A DNA stretch of 64,000 nucleotides from Microbacterium sp. LWH7-1.2 (GCF_038397755.1 NZ_CP151637.1:1364001-1428000), one strand, 5' to 3'; numbered from the stretch's first letter, positions 23,999 through 33,732 are shown. Notes: a model not told the origin generated them from the letters alone. Translations and numbers: made by a program.

Positions 23999-26536
23999 CT
24001 ACTCGCGCAGCGTCGCACCGAAACGCTCGGTCGCGACGGCCACACCCGCGAGCTTCGCCTCGGTCGCCTCGGCGGCCGTGAGCGTGCGGTCGGGGGCGCG
24101 GAAGCGCAGCGCGAACGTCAGGCTCTTCTCACCCTCGGGCACGCCCTGTCCGCGATAGTCGTCGACCAGCCGGACGGACTCGAGCAGCTCCCCCGCGCCC
24201 GCGACGAGCGCGGCGCTCACCTCGGCTGCCGGGACGTCGACGCCGAGCACGAGCGACACGTCCTGCGTCGCGGCCGGGAAGCCCGACAGCGACGCTGCGA
24301 CGACCTTCTCGCCCGCGAGCGAAAGGACGAGGTCGAGGTCGAGCTCGGCGACGATGACGCGACCCGGGAGATCGGATGCCTCGGCCACCGCCGGGAGCAG
24401 CTCACCGACGTAGCCGACCTCGCTGCCGTCCACGGACAGCACGCCGGTGCGGCCAGGGTGCAGCGCGGCGCGCTCACCCTGCGCGACGTCGATCGTGACG
24501 CCCGCGGCCGCCGCGATCGTGCGGACCGCGTCGAGGGCGTCGGCGAGCTCCGCCGTCACCGGCGCGACACCGGGCTGCTTCGCGACGAGGCTGCCCGTGA
24601 GCAGCACGGCGACGTGGCGGTGCTGGGGCGGGATCGAGGCGTCGAGCTCCGCCAGGGTCGCAGCATCCGGTCGCACGGCCAACGGCGGCACGAACGGCGT
24701 GCCGTACTGCGCACCCGGCTTCGGAAGGAATACCACGCCGGTCTCGAAGAGGGAGAGATCCGTGAAGCCACGAGCCACGTTGCGATGCGCGACCTGCAGC
24801 AGACCGGGCACGAGCGAACGACGCAGGAACGGCGCCTGCCCGTCGAGCGGGTTGGCGAGCTTGACGCTCGGGAGGTGCTCGCCCGACGCCGAGCCGTGGA
24901 GGTCGTTCTGCTCCTCGGTGGTGAAGCCGAACGACGGCGTCTCGACGAACCCGGCCGCGGCGAGCGCGTTCGCCACGCGACGGCGGCCCTGCTGCGCGGC
25001 GGTGAGGCCACGACCCGACGGCGGTGTGGGCAGCACCGAGGGGATGCGGTCGTAGCCCTCGATGCGGGCGACCTCCTCGGCCAGCGTCCACTTGTCGGTG
25101 AGGTCGGGACGCCAGGACGGCGGAATGACTTGCCAGCCGGCGGCGTCGTCCTCGGCCTCCACGACCTCGCAGCCGATGAGCCGCAGTGCGGCCTCGATCT
25201 GGTTCGGCGTGTAGTCGACGCCGATGAGGTGCTGCACGAACGTCGGCGGCAGATCGATGCCGGGGATGAACACCTCGGCGAACAGCGCCGCGCCGTACTC
25301 GTCATCGCTCGTGCCGCCGGCATATTCGACCATGAGGTCGGCCACGCGACGCGCGGCCACGAAGGGGACGAGCGGGTCGACGCCGCGCTCGAAGCGACGG
25401 GATGCCTCGCTCGGCAGCTTGTGCCGGCGGGCCGTGCGCGCGATCGACACGGTGTCGAAGGTGGCCGCTTCGATGAGCACGTTGCGGGTCGCGTCGCCCA
25501 TCTCGGTGGTGCCGCCGCCCATGACGCCGGCGAGGCCGATCGGCCCTGACTCGTCGGTGATGAGGAGGTCCTCGACATCGAGGGTGCGGACCTTGCCGTC
25601 GAGCGTCTCGAGCTTCTCACCGCGGGTCGCTCGGCGCACCGTGATGCCGCCCTGCAGCTTGTCGAGGTCGTAGCCGTGGATCGGCTGGCCGAGTTCGAGC
25701 ATCACGTAGTTGGTGATGTCGATGAGGATGCCGAGCGAGCGGATGCCGGCGAGCGAGAGGCGCGCGATCATCCAGGCGGGTGTGGGCTTCGTGGGATCGA
25801 CGTCGCGCACCACGCGCGCGACGAACTCCGTCACGCCGGCTCGGCCGCGGATCGGCGCGAGGTCGTCGGCGCTCACCGGGAACCCGGAGCCGGGAGCCAG
25901 CTCCTCCCACGCGCGATCGGCGGGGTCACGGAACGCCGCACCGGTCGAGTGCGAGTACTCTCGCGCGACACCGCGGATCGACAGCGCATAGCCGCGGTCG
26001 GGGGTCACGTTGATCTCGACGGCGACGTCGTCGAGACCGAGCAGGGCGATCGCATCGGTGCCGACCGGCGCGTCGATGCCGAGCTCCACGAGGCGCAGGA
26101 TGCCGTTGTGCTCGTCGCCGAGGCCCAGCTCGCGGGCCGACGCGATCATGCCGTCCGATACGTGGCCGTATGTCTTGCGCGCGGCGATCGGGAACGGGCC
26201 GGGGAGCACCGCTCCGGGCAGGGTCACCACGACCTTGTCGCCGACGAAGAAGTTGCGCGCACCGCACACGACGCCGTGCACGGCGTCGCCGCCGTCCGCG
26301 GCGGTCTCGCCGTCGGGCGCGACACGCACCTGGACCCATCGGATCGTCTTGCCGTTGGACTGCGGCTCCTCGACGAACTCGAGCACCTCGCCCACGACGA
26401 TCGGCCCCTGCAGCTCGAAGCGGTGCACGTCCTCCTCTTCGAAGCCGACGCGCACGAGCGCCGCGAGGACGTCCTCGGGCGCAGCATCCGCAGGGACGTC
26501 GACGTACTCACGAAGCCATGAGAGCGGGACGCGCAT
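23999..26536 (-). CDS. pheT: phenylalanyl-tRNA synthetase beta subunit
   Basis: The protein is 845 residues and begins MRVPLSWLREYVDVP. It has the usual domain order: N-terminal EMAP/tRNA-binding-like domain (about 40-150, with VCGARNF), B3/B4 editing domain, B5 domain (GCEVVEAEDD), catalytic-like core and a C-terminal ferredoxin-fold anticodon-binding domain (about 750-845). It pairs with PheS as an alpha2-beta2 enzyme that charges tRNA-Phe, with editing of mischarged Tyr in the beta subunit. The ATG overlaps the pheS stop as TGATG, fixing the start and coupling translation. Confidence 0.97.
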   Translation of the reverse strand: MRVPLSWLREYVDVPADAAPEDVLAALVRVGFEEEDVHRFELQGPIVVGEVLEFVEEPQSNGKTIRWVQVRVAPDGETAADGGDAVHGVVCGARNFFVGDKVVVTLPGAVLPGPFPIAARKTYGHVSDGMIASARELGLGDEHNGILRLVELGIDAPVGTDAIALLGLDDVAVEINVTPDRGYALSIRGVAREYSHSTGAAFRDPADRAWEELAPGSGFPVSADDLAPIRGRAGVTEFVARVVRDVDPTKPTPAWMIARLSLAGIRSLGILIDITNYVMLELGQPIHGYDLDKLQGGITVRRATRGEKLETLDGKVRTLDVEDLLITDESGPIGLAGVMGGGTTEMGDATRNVLIEAATFDTVSIARTARRHKLPSEASRRFERGVDPLVPFVAARRVADLMVEYAGGTSDDEYGAALFAEVFIPGIDLPPTFVQHLIGVDYTPNQIEAALRLIGCEVVEAEDDAAGWQVIPPSWRPDLTDKWTLAEEVARIEGYDRIPSVLPTPPSGRGLTAAQQGRRRVANALAAAGFVETPSFGFTTEEQNDLHGSASGEHLPSVKLANPLDGQAPFLRRSLVPGLLQVAHRNVARGFTDLSLFETGVVFLPKPGAQYGTPFVPPLAVRPDAATLAELDASIPPQHRHVAVLLTGSLVAKQPGVAPVTAELADALDAVRTIAAAAGVTIDVAQGERAALHPGRTGVLSVDGSEVGYVGELLPAVAEASDLPGRVIVAELDLDLVLSLAGEKVVAASLSGFPAATQDVSLVLGVDVPAAEVSAALVAGAGELLESVRLVDDYRGQGVPEGEKSLTFALRFRAPDRTLTAAEATEAKLAGVAVATERFGATLRE

Positions 26537-27585
26537 CAGACCACCATTCCGAACTGCTCGCTGAAGCGGACATCGCCCTCGGCCATGTCGCGCATGTCCT
26601 GGACGTCGCTGCGGAACATGAGCGTCCGCTCGATGCCCATGCCGAACGCGAAGCCCGAGTACTCCTCCGGGTCGATCCCCGCCGCCCGCAGCACGTTCGG
26701 GTTGATCATTCCGCAGCCGCCCCACTCGATCCATCGGGCGCCGCCCTTGAACGTGGGGTGCCACAGGTCGAGCTCTGCCGACGGCTCGGTGAAGGGGAAG
26801 AAGTTCGCGCGGAACCGCGTCTTGGCCTCCGCGCCGAACAGCACCTTGGCGGCGTGGTCGAGCGTTCCCTTGAGGTGGGCCATCGTGATGCCCTTGTCGA
26901 CGACGATGCCCTCGAACTGGGTGAAGACGGGCAGGTGCGTCGCGTCGAACTCGTCGGTGCGGTACACGCGACCCGGGCACAGGACGTACAGCGGCAGATC
27001 GCGCTCGAGCATGGAGCGCACCTGGACCGGGCTGGTGTGGGTGCGCATCACGAGGTGGCGCTCCACCGGGTCGACGAAGAACGTGTCCTGCATCTGGCGC
27101 GCGGGGTGGTCGACGTCGAAGTTCAGGGCGTCGAAATTGAACCACTCGTGCTCGAGCTCGGGGCCTTCTGCGATCTCCCAGCCCATGCCCACGAAGATGT
27201 CGGCGATCTGCTCCTGAAGGAGGGAGATCGGATGCCGCGCCCCGACGCGCGCGCGGGCGGCGAGGGCCGTGATGTCGACGCGCTCCGCCTCGAGCTTCGC
27301 GGCGGTCTCGGCCGCGGCGAGCTCCTGCTCGCGGGCGGCGAACGCCTGGTTCACGCGGCCGCGGGCCTGACCGACGAGCTTGCCGGACTCGGCCTTCCTG
27401 TCGCTCGGCACGTCGCGCAGCCGTGCGTTGAGCTTCGCCAGCGGCGAGACTTCGGCGGAGTGCGCGGAGCGGGCCGCCTTCAGCGCTGCGGTGTCGCCTG
27501 CAGCCGCGATGGCCTCGAGAGCGGCGTCGACGGCGGCGTTCACCGCCTCAGGCGTGATCTCGGTGGTTTCGGGAGCGTCGGACAC
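26536..27585 (-). CDS. pheS: phenylalanyl-tRNA synthetase alpha subunit
   Basis: PheS is the catalytic class II subunit and has 349 residues. It has an N-terminal coiled coil (about 1-90) that holds the tRNA. Class II motif 2 (VYRTDEFDATHLPVFTQFEG) and motif 3 (GFAFGMGIERTLM) are clearly present, with FDALNFDVDHPAR at motif 1. The start is a GTG at 27585. TAGACT ends 8 nt upstream and no Shine-Dalgarno is visible, so the pheST transcript is probably leaderless. Confidence 0.97.
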   Translation of the reverse strand: MSDAPETTEITPEAVNAAVDAALEAIAAAGDTAALKAARSAHSAEVSPLAKLNARLRDVPSDRKAESGKLVGQARGRVNQAFAAREQELAAAETAAKLEAERVDITALAARARVGARHPISLLQEQIADIFVGMGWEIAEGPELEHEWFNFDALNFDVDHPARQMQDTFFVDPVERHLVMRTHTSPVQVRSMLERDLPLYVLCPGRVYRTDEFDATHLPVFTQFEGIVVDKGITMAHLKGTLDHAAKVLFGAEAKTRFRANFFPFTEPSAELDLWHPTFKGGARWIEWGGCGMINPNVLRAAGIDPEEYSGFAFGMGIERTLMFRSDVQDMRDMAEGDVRFSEQFGMVV

Positions 27586-27666
27586 GAGAGACGAGTCTAC
27601 CGACGGCGGACGATCCGCTCCGCCGCCGGCCGGAGGGCCCGCGGCGGGTGAGGGGACGGACGCGGA

Positions 27667-28608
27667 TCAGACGCTCGTGCCGTCGTGCCGGCCGAGGCCC
27701 CTGTTCGCCGCGGCGAGATCGGCCTTCGCCTCGGCCTCGAGAAGCGCCGCGGGGTTGGTCGGGTCCATGGGCGCGCCGCGGCGTGCCCTTCCGCTCGCGG
27801 TGCGTCGTGCCAGCCACCGCGCGAACCACGACAGCGTGAGGTTGATGGCGAGATAGATGACCAGCGTGACGACGAAGAGCGAGAACAGGTACCGGTTGCC
27901 GTAGAACGACCCGAGGTTGTTGATGTTCGTGCGGATGATCTCGTTGTACCCGACGATGAAGCCGAGCGACGTGTCCTTCAGCAGCACGACGAGCTGCGCG
28001 ACGATGATCGGCAACATCTGGCGAAACGCCTGCGGGAACTCGACCAGCATCTTCGACTGGAACTCGCGCATGCCGACAGAGAGTGCCGCCTCGCGCTGCC
28101 CGCCCGGAAGCGAGGCGAGACCGGCGCGCAGGATCTCGCCGATGAGGGCGCCGTTGTAGAGCACCAGAGCGATGACGACGGCCCAGAACGCCCCCGTGGA
28201 GGCGACGAGCAGGATGAACAGCATCATGAGCAGCACGGGCATGCCGCGGAGGAACTCCAGCAGCCACGCCGTGGGCACGCGAATCCACGCGATGAGCGAG
28301 CTGCGGAGCAGGGAGAAGACGATTCCGAGAACGATCGCCCCGACGGCCGCCACAGCAGCCGCCTGGAGTGTGGCTACGACGCCGCGCCCGATCGCACCCC
28401 AGACCTCGGGATCAGTGAAGATGCTCCACCGGGTCGGATCGAACATGCCGGGCAGCGTGATCCCGCCGGACTCCCGCGGTGCGGCGAGGGTCAGGATCAC
28501 CCAGGTCGCGCCCGCCAGGATCAGCACAGCCGCGACGATGGAGACGGTCAGCGATAGCCTTCGCGCCCGCGGGCCGGGAGCGTCGAACAGGACGGTGGGG
28601 GCGCTCAT
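27667..28608 (-). CDS. gluD: amino-acid ABC transporter permease (GluD-like)
   Basis: This is the second permease of a glutamate-type importer, with 313 residues. It has an N-terminal helix near 18-40 and the HisM/GlnP-type permease domain with the EAA loop (about QREAALSVGMREFQSKM, near 178-194). Three more predicted helices and a basic cytoplasmic tail of about 50 residues follow. The tail and N-terminal extension are typical of actinobacterial GluD. Its ATG overlaps the gluC stop by 4 nt, so the two membrane subunits are translationally coupled. The substrate is inferred from the whole gluABCD cluster. Confidence 0.88.
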   Translation of the reverse strand: MSAPTVLFDAPGPRARRLSLTVSIVAAVLILAGATWVILTLAAPRESGGITLPGMFDPTRWSIFTDPEVWGAIGRGVVATLQAAAVAAVGAIVLGIVFSLLRSSLIAWIRVPTAWLLEFLRGMPVLLMMLFILLVASTGAFWAVVIALVLYNGALIGEILRAGLASLPGGQREAALSVGMREFQSKMLVEFPQAFRQMLPIIVAQLVVLLKDTSLGFIVGYNEIIRTNINNLGSFYGNRYLFSLFVVTLVIYLAINLTLSWFARWLARRTASGRARRGAPMDPTNPAALLEAEAKADLAAANRGLGRHDGTSV

Positions 28609-29252
28609 CGCTTCACCACATACTTCTTCTCGAGGGCCCCGGCGACCATTCCGAGCGGCACGGTGACCACGAGGTACAGCGCGGCTGCGGTCAGGAGGAT
28701 CGGGATCACCATGTTGCCGTTGTCGTTCGCCAGCTGACGTGTCACCCCGAACAGCTCGAGGACGAAGAATCCACCGGCGACGGACGTGTTCTTCGTCAGG
28801 GCGATGAAGACGTTGATGAGCGGCGGGATCGTCATGCGGAAGGCCTGTGGCAGCACGACGAGCGACACCGTCTGGCCGAACCCGAGGCCGACGGAACGCG
28901 CCGCCTCTGCCTGGCCGACCGGTACGCCGTTGATCCCGGACCTCAGCGCCTCAGCTACGAAGGGCGAGGTGTAGTACGTCAGCGCGATGAAGGCGAGGAT
29001 GATGAACGGCATGCGGACGCCCAGCATCGGCATGACGAACGTCGTGAAGATGAAGACGAGCGTCAGCGGGGTGTTGCGCGCGATCTCTGTCCAGAACGCC
29101 GCGAACGCGCGGAGGGCGCCGACCGGAGAGATCCGCATCGCCGCGATGACCGTGCCCAGCACAAGCGCCAGCACGCCTGAGACGGCCAGCAGCAGCAACG
29201 TCACCCGGAAGCCTTCCAGGAACGTCGGCCACAACGACAGGTACTGCTCCAC
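28605..29252 (-). CDS. gluC: amino-acid ABC transporter permease (GluC-like)
   Basis: The 215-residue inner-membrane permease has five hydrophobic helices and the EAA loop motif near QAEAARSVGLGFGQTVSLVV (about 134-153), where the ATPase contacts the permease. It belongs to the HisM/GlnP family for polar amino acids. It is the third gene of the cluster. An inverted repeat between it and the upstream binding-protein gene is expected to lower its expression relative to the binding protein. The start GTG at 29252 (VEQYLSLWP) follows a GAGGAGG ribosome-binding site. Confidence 0.88.
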   Translation of the reverse strand: MEQYLSLWPTFLEGFRVTLLLLAVSGVLALVLGTVIAAMRISPVGALRAFAAFWTEIARNTPLTLVFIFTTFVMPMLGVRMPFIILAFIALTYYTSPFVAEALRSGINGVPVGQAEAARSVGLGFGQTVSLVVLPQAFRMTIPPLINVFIALTKNTSVAGGFFVLELFGVTRQLANDNGNMVIPILLTAAALYLVVTVPLGMVAGALEKKYVVKR

Positions 29253-29282
29253 GAAGCCTCCTCACTCACCCACGGGCGTGGT

Positions 29283-29311
29283 GCCCGGATCCGGCGTCAC
29301 CGGATCCGGGC
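29283..29311 (-). terminator. intra-operon hairpin between gluB and gluC
   Basis: A perfect 12-bp stem (GCCCGGATCCGG) with loop CGTCA stands between the binding-protein gene and the first permease gene. There is no T-run after it. In amino-acid ABC operons such hairpins usually stabilise the upstream mRNA or terminate part of transcription, so that more binding protein than permease is made. Confidence 0.7.
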
Positions 29312-29321
29312 ATTCCCTGCA

Positions 29322-30191
29322 TCAATATCGGTCGGGCGTCGGCGGCTCGACGAACGGCAGCACCGTGCCTGCCGTCGAGTTCCATGCCTCTTCGTAGCGT
29401 CCGTCCTCGTACGACTTCTCGAGGACATCGTTGATCCACATGCGGAAATCGGTGTCTTCGAGCGCGAGTCCGATGCCGTAGGGCTCCTCGGTGAACGGCT
29501 CGCCGACGACCTTGAACTCGCCCTCGTTCTGGGCGGCGAGGCCCGCGAGGATGACGTTGTCGGTCGACACAGCCACGACCGCGCCGCTGCGCAGCGGCTC
29601 GAGGCAGTTCGAGTAGGTGTCGGTGAGGACCGGCTCGGCGCCGATCTCGGCGAGCTTGGCCGCCGGGGTCGAGCCCGTGACCGAGCAGACAGGCTGCCCG
29701 ACGAGATCGTCTTCGCTCTCGATGTCTTCGTTGTCGGCGAGCACGAGGATCGACTGGCCGGCCATGTAGTACGGACCCGCGAAGGAGACGACCTCCTTGC
29801 GCTTGTCATTGATCGTGTACGTGGCGATGACGATGTCGACCTCGCCGTTCTGGATGAACGGCTCGCGGTTGGCCGACACGGCCTCCTTCCACTCGATGTC
29901 TTCCTCGGCGATGCCGAGCTCGGACGCGATGATCTTGCCGATCTCGACGTCGAATCCCTCGGGCACGCCCGACGGTCCCATGAGACCGAACAGCGGCTGA
30001 TCGAACTTGGTGCCGATCGTGATGGTGCCCGCCTCGTTGAGCTCCGCCATCGTGGTGCCGGCCTCGAACGTGGGCTCGGGCTCTGGCGTCGCCGTGTCTT
30101 CGGCGCCCGGCGTTCCGCCGCCCGCGCACGCCGACAGCGCGAGCGCCCCTGCCGCCGCGAGAGCGATCAAAGGAAGTCGCATTCGCTTCAT
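29322..30191 (-). CDS. gluB: glutamate-type ABC transporter substrate-binding lipoprotein
   Basis: The 289-residue protein has a lipoprotein signal peptide (MKRMRLPLIALAAAGALALS, lipobox ALSAC with C22), so it is anchored outside the membrane. The mature part is a bacterial solute-binding family 3 fold, with the characteristic GFDVEIGKIIA segment and the IDIVIATYTIND strand. The closest known type is GluB of Corynebacterium, which binds glutamate. Glutamine or aspartate cannot be excluded. It follows gluA and precedes both permeases, and hairpins flank it on both sides. Confidence 0.88.
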   Translation of the reverse strand: MKRMRLPLIALAAAGALALSACAGGGTPGAEDTATPEPEPTFEAGTTMAELNEAGTITIGTKFDQPLFGLMGPSGVPEGFDVEIGKIIASELGIAEEDIEWKEAVSANREPFIQNGEVDIVIATYTINDKRKEVVSFAGPYYMAGQSILVLADNEDIESEDDLVGQPVCSVTGSTPAAKLAEIGAEPVLTDTYSNCLEPLRSGAVVAVSTDNVILAGLAAQNEGEFKVVGEPFTEEPYGIGLALEDTDFRMWINDVLEKSYEDGRYEEAWNSTAGTVLPFVEPPTPDRY

Positions 30192-30213
30192 GTCTTCGTC
30201 CTTTGCTGTGTGC

Positions 30214-30263
30214 GGACCGTTCGTGACGGTCCTCTCGGATCCCGGCCGTTCAAGGACGGCGGG
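30214..30263 (-). promoter_or_regulatory. two small hairpins between gluA and gluB
   Basis: A 7-bp stem GGACCGT with loop TCGTG (30214-30232) and a second stem with one bulged base (CCCGGCCGT against ACGGCGGG, 30241-30263) lie in the 80-bp gluA-gluB gap. They may tune mRNA stability or translation. No promoter is obvious. Confidence 0.45.
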
Positions 30264-30271
30264 AGTCTGTG

Positions 30272-31069
30272 TCAGTGCTCGAGGATCTTGGAGAGGAAGT
30301 CCTTGGCCCGGTCGCTCTGCGGGTTCGTGAAGAACTGGTCGGGCGTCGCCTCTTCGACGATCGCGCCGTCTGCCATGAACAGCACGCGGTCGGCCGCCTT
30401 ACGGGCGAAGCCCATCTCGTGGGTGACGACGATCATCGTCATGCCCTCCTGCGCGAGGCCGATCATCACGTCGAGGACCTCGTTGATCATCTCGGGGTCC
30501 AGGGCGCTGGTCGGCTCGTCCATGAGGATGAGCTTCGGGTTCATGGCGAGCGACCGCGCGATCGCCACGCGCTGCTGCTGCCCGCCGGAGAGCTGGTTCG
30601 GCATCTTCTTGGCCTGGTTGGCCACGCCGACGCGGTCGAGAAGCTGCATGGCCTTCTCGTCGGCGGCCTTCTTCTTCAGTCCTCGCACCCGAATCGGGCC
30701 GAGGGTGACGTTCTCGAGCACCGTCTTGTGCGCGAAGAGATTGAAGGACTGGAAGACCATGCCGACATCGGCGCGGAGGTGCGCGAGCGCTCTGCCCTCT
30801 TCGGGAAGAGGCACGCCGTCGATCGTGATCTTGCCGGAGTCGATCGTCTCGAGACGGTTGATCGCGCGACAGAGCGTCGATTTGCCCGAGCCCGACGGAC
30901 CGATCACGACCACGACTTCGCCGCGGTTCACCACGGTGTTGATGTCCCTCAGGACATGGAGGTCGCCGAAGTGCTTGTCGACGTGGTCGACGACCACGAG
31001 CGGCTCGCCGCGACGGACATTGATATTCGAAGTGCGCGGCGCCGCTGCCGGTGCATCAGGTGTCGCCAT
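30272..31069 (-). CDS. gluA: amino-acid ABC transporter ATP-binding protein (GluA-like)
   Basis: The ATPase carries Walker [10 protein letters not shown], a Q-loop, the signature LSGGQQQR, Walker [14 protein letters not shown] and the switch His in VVTHEMG. It energises import of a polar amino acid, most likely glutamate, by the GluCD permease. I chose the ATG at 31069 (MATPDAPA) and not the GTG ten codons upstream, because TAGTGT lies 7 nt before it in the leaderless spacing repeated across this window. From that start the length is 265 residues. Confidence 0.9.
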   Translation of the reverse strand: MATPDAPAAAPRTSNINVRRGEPLVVVDHVDKHFGDLHVLRDINTVVNRGEVVVVIGPSGSGKSTLCRAINRLETIDSGKITIDGVPLPEEGRALAHLRADVGMVFQSFNLFAHKTVLENVTLGPIRVRGLKKKAADEKAMQLLDRVGVANQAKKMPNQLSGGQQQRVAIARSLAMNPKLILMDEPTSALDPEMINEVLDVMIGLAQEGMTMIVVTHEMGFARKAADRVLFMADGAIVEEATPDQFFTNPQSDRAKDFLSKILEH

Positions 31070-31158
31070 GCCCTTCACACTAGGGGTGAGCGTCGACACT
31101 CGGCCAGTGCGGCGCGGCGTCCTTTACCGATCCGTAACAGGGTGGGAACCAAGGGGTT

Positions 31159-31959
31159 TCAGCGGGACGCGCGCTGGGCGAAAGCGGTCTCGTACAGACA
31201 GACGCTGGCGGCCGTGGCGAGGTTGAGTGATTCGGCGGCACCGTAGATCGGCAGCCGCAGCGACAGGTCGGCCAGCGCGAGCGCCTCCTCGTCGAGACCG
31301 CGCGCCTCGTTGCCGAAGAGCCACGCCGTGGGCTCGGCGAGCACGTCGCGCGAGGCGAGGAAGTCCCCTCCCCCGACATCGGCGGCGACGACCCGGACGC
31401 CGGCGGCGTGCGCCTTCTCGACGGCGGTGGCGAGATCGACTCCGACCGCGACCGGCACGTGGAAGAGCGACCCGGTCGTCGCACGAACGACCTTGGGGTT
31501 GTACGGGTCCACGGTGCGCCCCGTGAGCACGACGGCGTCCGCCCCAGCGGCATCGGCCGCGCGGATGATGGTGCCGAGGTTGCCCGGGTCGCGCACCTCC
31601 TCGCAGATCGCGACGAGGCGCGGCGAGGCGGCGAACACGTCGCGCAGGGATGTGGGCGACTGGCGGGCGACCGCGACGATGCCCTGCGGCGTCACGGTGT
31701 CGGCCATCGCGTCCAGGACCGCCTCGGTCGTGTAGACGACCTCGAGTCCGGCGGCCCTCGCGGCGTCGCGCACATCGGTGTGCTTCTCGAGCGCGCTCGG
31801 TGTGGCGAAGATCTCGACGAGCGTGTCGGGCCGGTACGCGAGCGCCTCGCGCGCGGCCTGCGGACCCTCCAGCAGGAACAGGCCGGTCTCCTGACGGGCG
31901 CTGCGCTTCGTCAGCTTCGCGACGGCGCGGACACGCGGAGAGCGAGGGTTCTCGAGCAC
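31159..31959 (-). CDS. SpoU/TrmH family RNA 2'-O-ribose methyltransferase
   Basis: The 266-residue protein has an N-terminal RNA-substrate-binding domain (about 1-95, FLLEGPQAAREAL) and a SPOUT knot domain. The knot-domain motifs are EEVRDPGNLGTIIRAADAAG, LFGNEARGL and the C-terminal LNLATAASVCLYE. The family methylates ribose in 23S rRNA or tRNA; in this position, next to infC-rpmI-rplT, actinobacterial homologues are usually called 23S rRNA methyltransferases (TsnR/RlmB-like). The start GTG at 31959 is preceded 7 nt upstream by TAGACT, so a leaderless transcript separate from rplT is likely. The target site is not known. Confidence 0.88.
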   Translation of the reverse strand: MLENPRSPRVRAVAKLTKRSARQETGLFLLEGPQAAREALAYRPDTLVEIFATPSALEKHTDVRDAARAAGLEVVYTTEAVLDAMADTVTPQGIVAVARQSPTSLRDVFAASPRLVAICEEVRDPGNLGTIIRAADAAGADAVVLTGRTVDPYNPKVVRATTGSLFHVPVAVGVDLATAVEKAHAAGVRVVAADVGGGDFLASRDVLAEPTAWLFGNEARGLDEEALALADLSLRLPIYGAAESLNLATAASVCLYETAFAQRASR

Positions 31960-32031
31960 GGCTCTCAGTCTAGAGTCGCGGCATCCTGTCTCCGGAATGC
32001 GTTTCTCGCCGTGTGCCGCTCGGCGAACATG

Positions 32032-32068
32032 CGAAAGGGACGCCCTCGCGAGGAGGGCGTCCCTTTCG
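32032..32068 (-). terminator. terminator of the infC-rpmI-rplT operon
   Basis: A perfect 16-bp stem (inner 15 bp starting GAAAGGGACGCCCTC, plus a closing C-G pair) with a 5-nt loop lies about 20 nt after the rplT stop on the minus strand. It is one of the two strongest hairpins in the window. Confidence 0.88.
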
Positions 32069-32087
32069 AGACGACGGATGCCGCGGG

Positions 32088-32471
32088 TCAGGCGCTCTTC
32101 GGAGCGTTGACGTTCTCGGGCAGTGCCTTCTTGGCGGTCTGGACGAGCGACGCGAACGTCTTGGGCTCGTTCACCGCGAGCTCGGCGAGCATGCGGCGGT
32201 CCACCTGCACACCCGCGAGGCCGAGGCCCTGGATGAAGCGGTTGTACGTGATGCCGTTCTGACGGGCAGCGGCGTTGATGCGCTGGATCCACAGGCGACG
32301 GAAGTCGCCCTTGCGCTTGCGACGGTCGCGGTACGCGTAGACGAGCGAGTGGGTGACCTGCTCCTTCGCCTTGCGGTACAGGCGCGAACGCTGGCCACGG
32401 TAACCCGAGGCGCGCTCGAGGATGACGCGACGCTTCTTGTGGGCGTTGACGGCCCGCTTGACTCTAGCCAT
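32088..32471 (-). CDS. rplT: 50S ribosomal protein L20
   Basis: The 127-residue basic protein begins [20 protein letters not shown] and contains [14 protein letters not shown] and [18 protein letters not shown], all diagnostic for L20. It binds 23S rRNA early in 50S assembly, and in several bacteria it represses its own operon by binding an RNA operator upstream of rpmI. It is the last gene of infC-rpmI-rplT and is followed by a strong terminator. Confidence 0.98.
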   Translation of the reverse strand: MARVKRAVNAHKKRRVILERASGYRGQRSRLYRKAKEQVTHSLVYAYRDRRKRKGDFRRLWIQRINAAARQNGITYNRFIQGLGLAGVQVDRRMLAELAVNEPKTFASLVQTAKKALPENVNAPKSA

Positions 32472-32503
32472 TTCTTGATGTTCCTAACTTGCGTCGGCGC
32501 GCG

Positions 32504-32698
32504 TCAGCGGCCGAGGAGCTTCTTCGCGACCTTGGCGTCGCCCGGGGCGAGGACCTGCTCCTGCGACAGGCGGCGGGTGCGGCGGCTGGGCTTGCCCTCG
32601 AAGTTGTGGCGAAGGTTCGCCTGCTGCTTCATGAGCTTCCCGCTGCCGGTGACCTTGAAGCGCTTCTTGGCGCCCGAGTGGGTCTTCTGCTTCGGCAT
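32504..32698 (-). CDS. rpmI: 50S ribosomal protein L35
   Basis: The 64-residue protein opens [20 protein letters not shown] and is highly basic, as expected for L35. It lies between infC and rplT, 32 nt before rplT. A ribosome-binding site (AAGGAAGAAG) precedes the ATG. Two small hairpins sit in the infC-rpmI gap and could be part of an L20-type operator. Confidence 0.98.
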   Translation of the reverse strand: MPKQKTHSGAKKRFKVTGSGKLMKQQANLRHNFEGKPSRRTRRLSQEQVLAPGDAKVAKKLLGR

Positions 32699-32720
32699 CT
32701 CTTCTTCCTTCGTTTCACTT

Positions 32721-32758
32721 CCCGCCCAGGCGGGAGTCGGTATCCCGCGGTGCGGGAG
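32721..32758 (-). promoter_or_regulatory. twin hairpins in the infC-rpmI gap (candidate L20 operator)
   Basis: Two 6-bp stems with the same arm sequence (TCCCGC/GCGGGA), at 32721-32736 and 32744-32758, lie between infC and rpmI. In other bacteria L20 represses rpmI-rplT at a structured site in this gap. That parallel is the only evidence for function here. Confidence 0.4.
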
Positions 32759-32770
32759 TCTGTGGGGGCC

Positions 32771-33445
<675 letters not shown>

Positions 33446-33718
33446 GCGGAACTCCTTGGGTATATGGGCTGGACCACCGCGACACACAGTCGTATCGCGG
33501 GCGGAGGAAGATCCACTCCACCCGTCAGACGCTTCGAGCGCCGACTTCCTGCACCCTCTCCGGTGACGGAGTTCCCGCCCGGTCGCCCCGGCGGCTACCC
33601 CGGCCGCGGAACGGTCGGGGCGGAGTGCATGACCCGGTAGCCTGGAACGGCAAGCGCGGGTGGGATGTGATCCACTTTCCGATCCGGTGCAGAACGCACC
33701 GGAGACCGCAGCAGTCTA
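33446..33718 (-). promoter_or_regulatory. infC promoter and about 260-nt structured leader
   Basis: A TAGACT hexamer at 33713-33718 on the minus strand is the likely -10, with the start of transcription near 33706. The leader begins with a perfect 8-bp hairpin TCCGGTGC (33683-33703, loop of 5) and stays GC-rich and pairable up to the infC ribosome-binding site. Such long leaders upstream of infC are often sites of autoregulation. The hexamer is only 15 bp from the GTG start of the divergent DUF1844 gene, so the two control regions overlap. Confidence 0.55.
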
Positions 33719-33732
33719 TCAGAGAGAACGGC

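Noticed and set aside
23999..27145. 1048-codon ORF seemingly extending PheT
   Set aside because: The extension is the pheS region in another frame. PheT starts at 26536 with the TGATG overlap.
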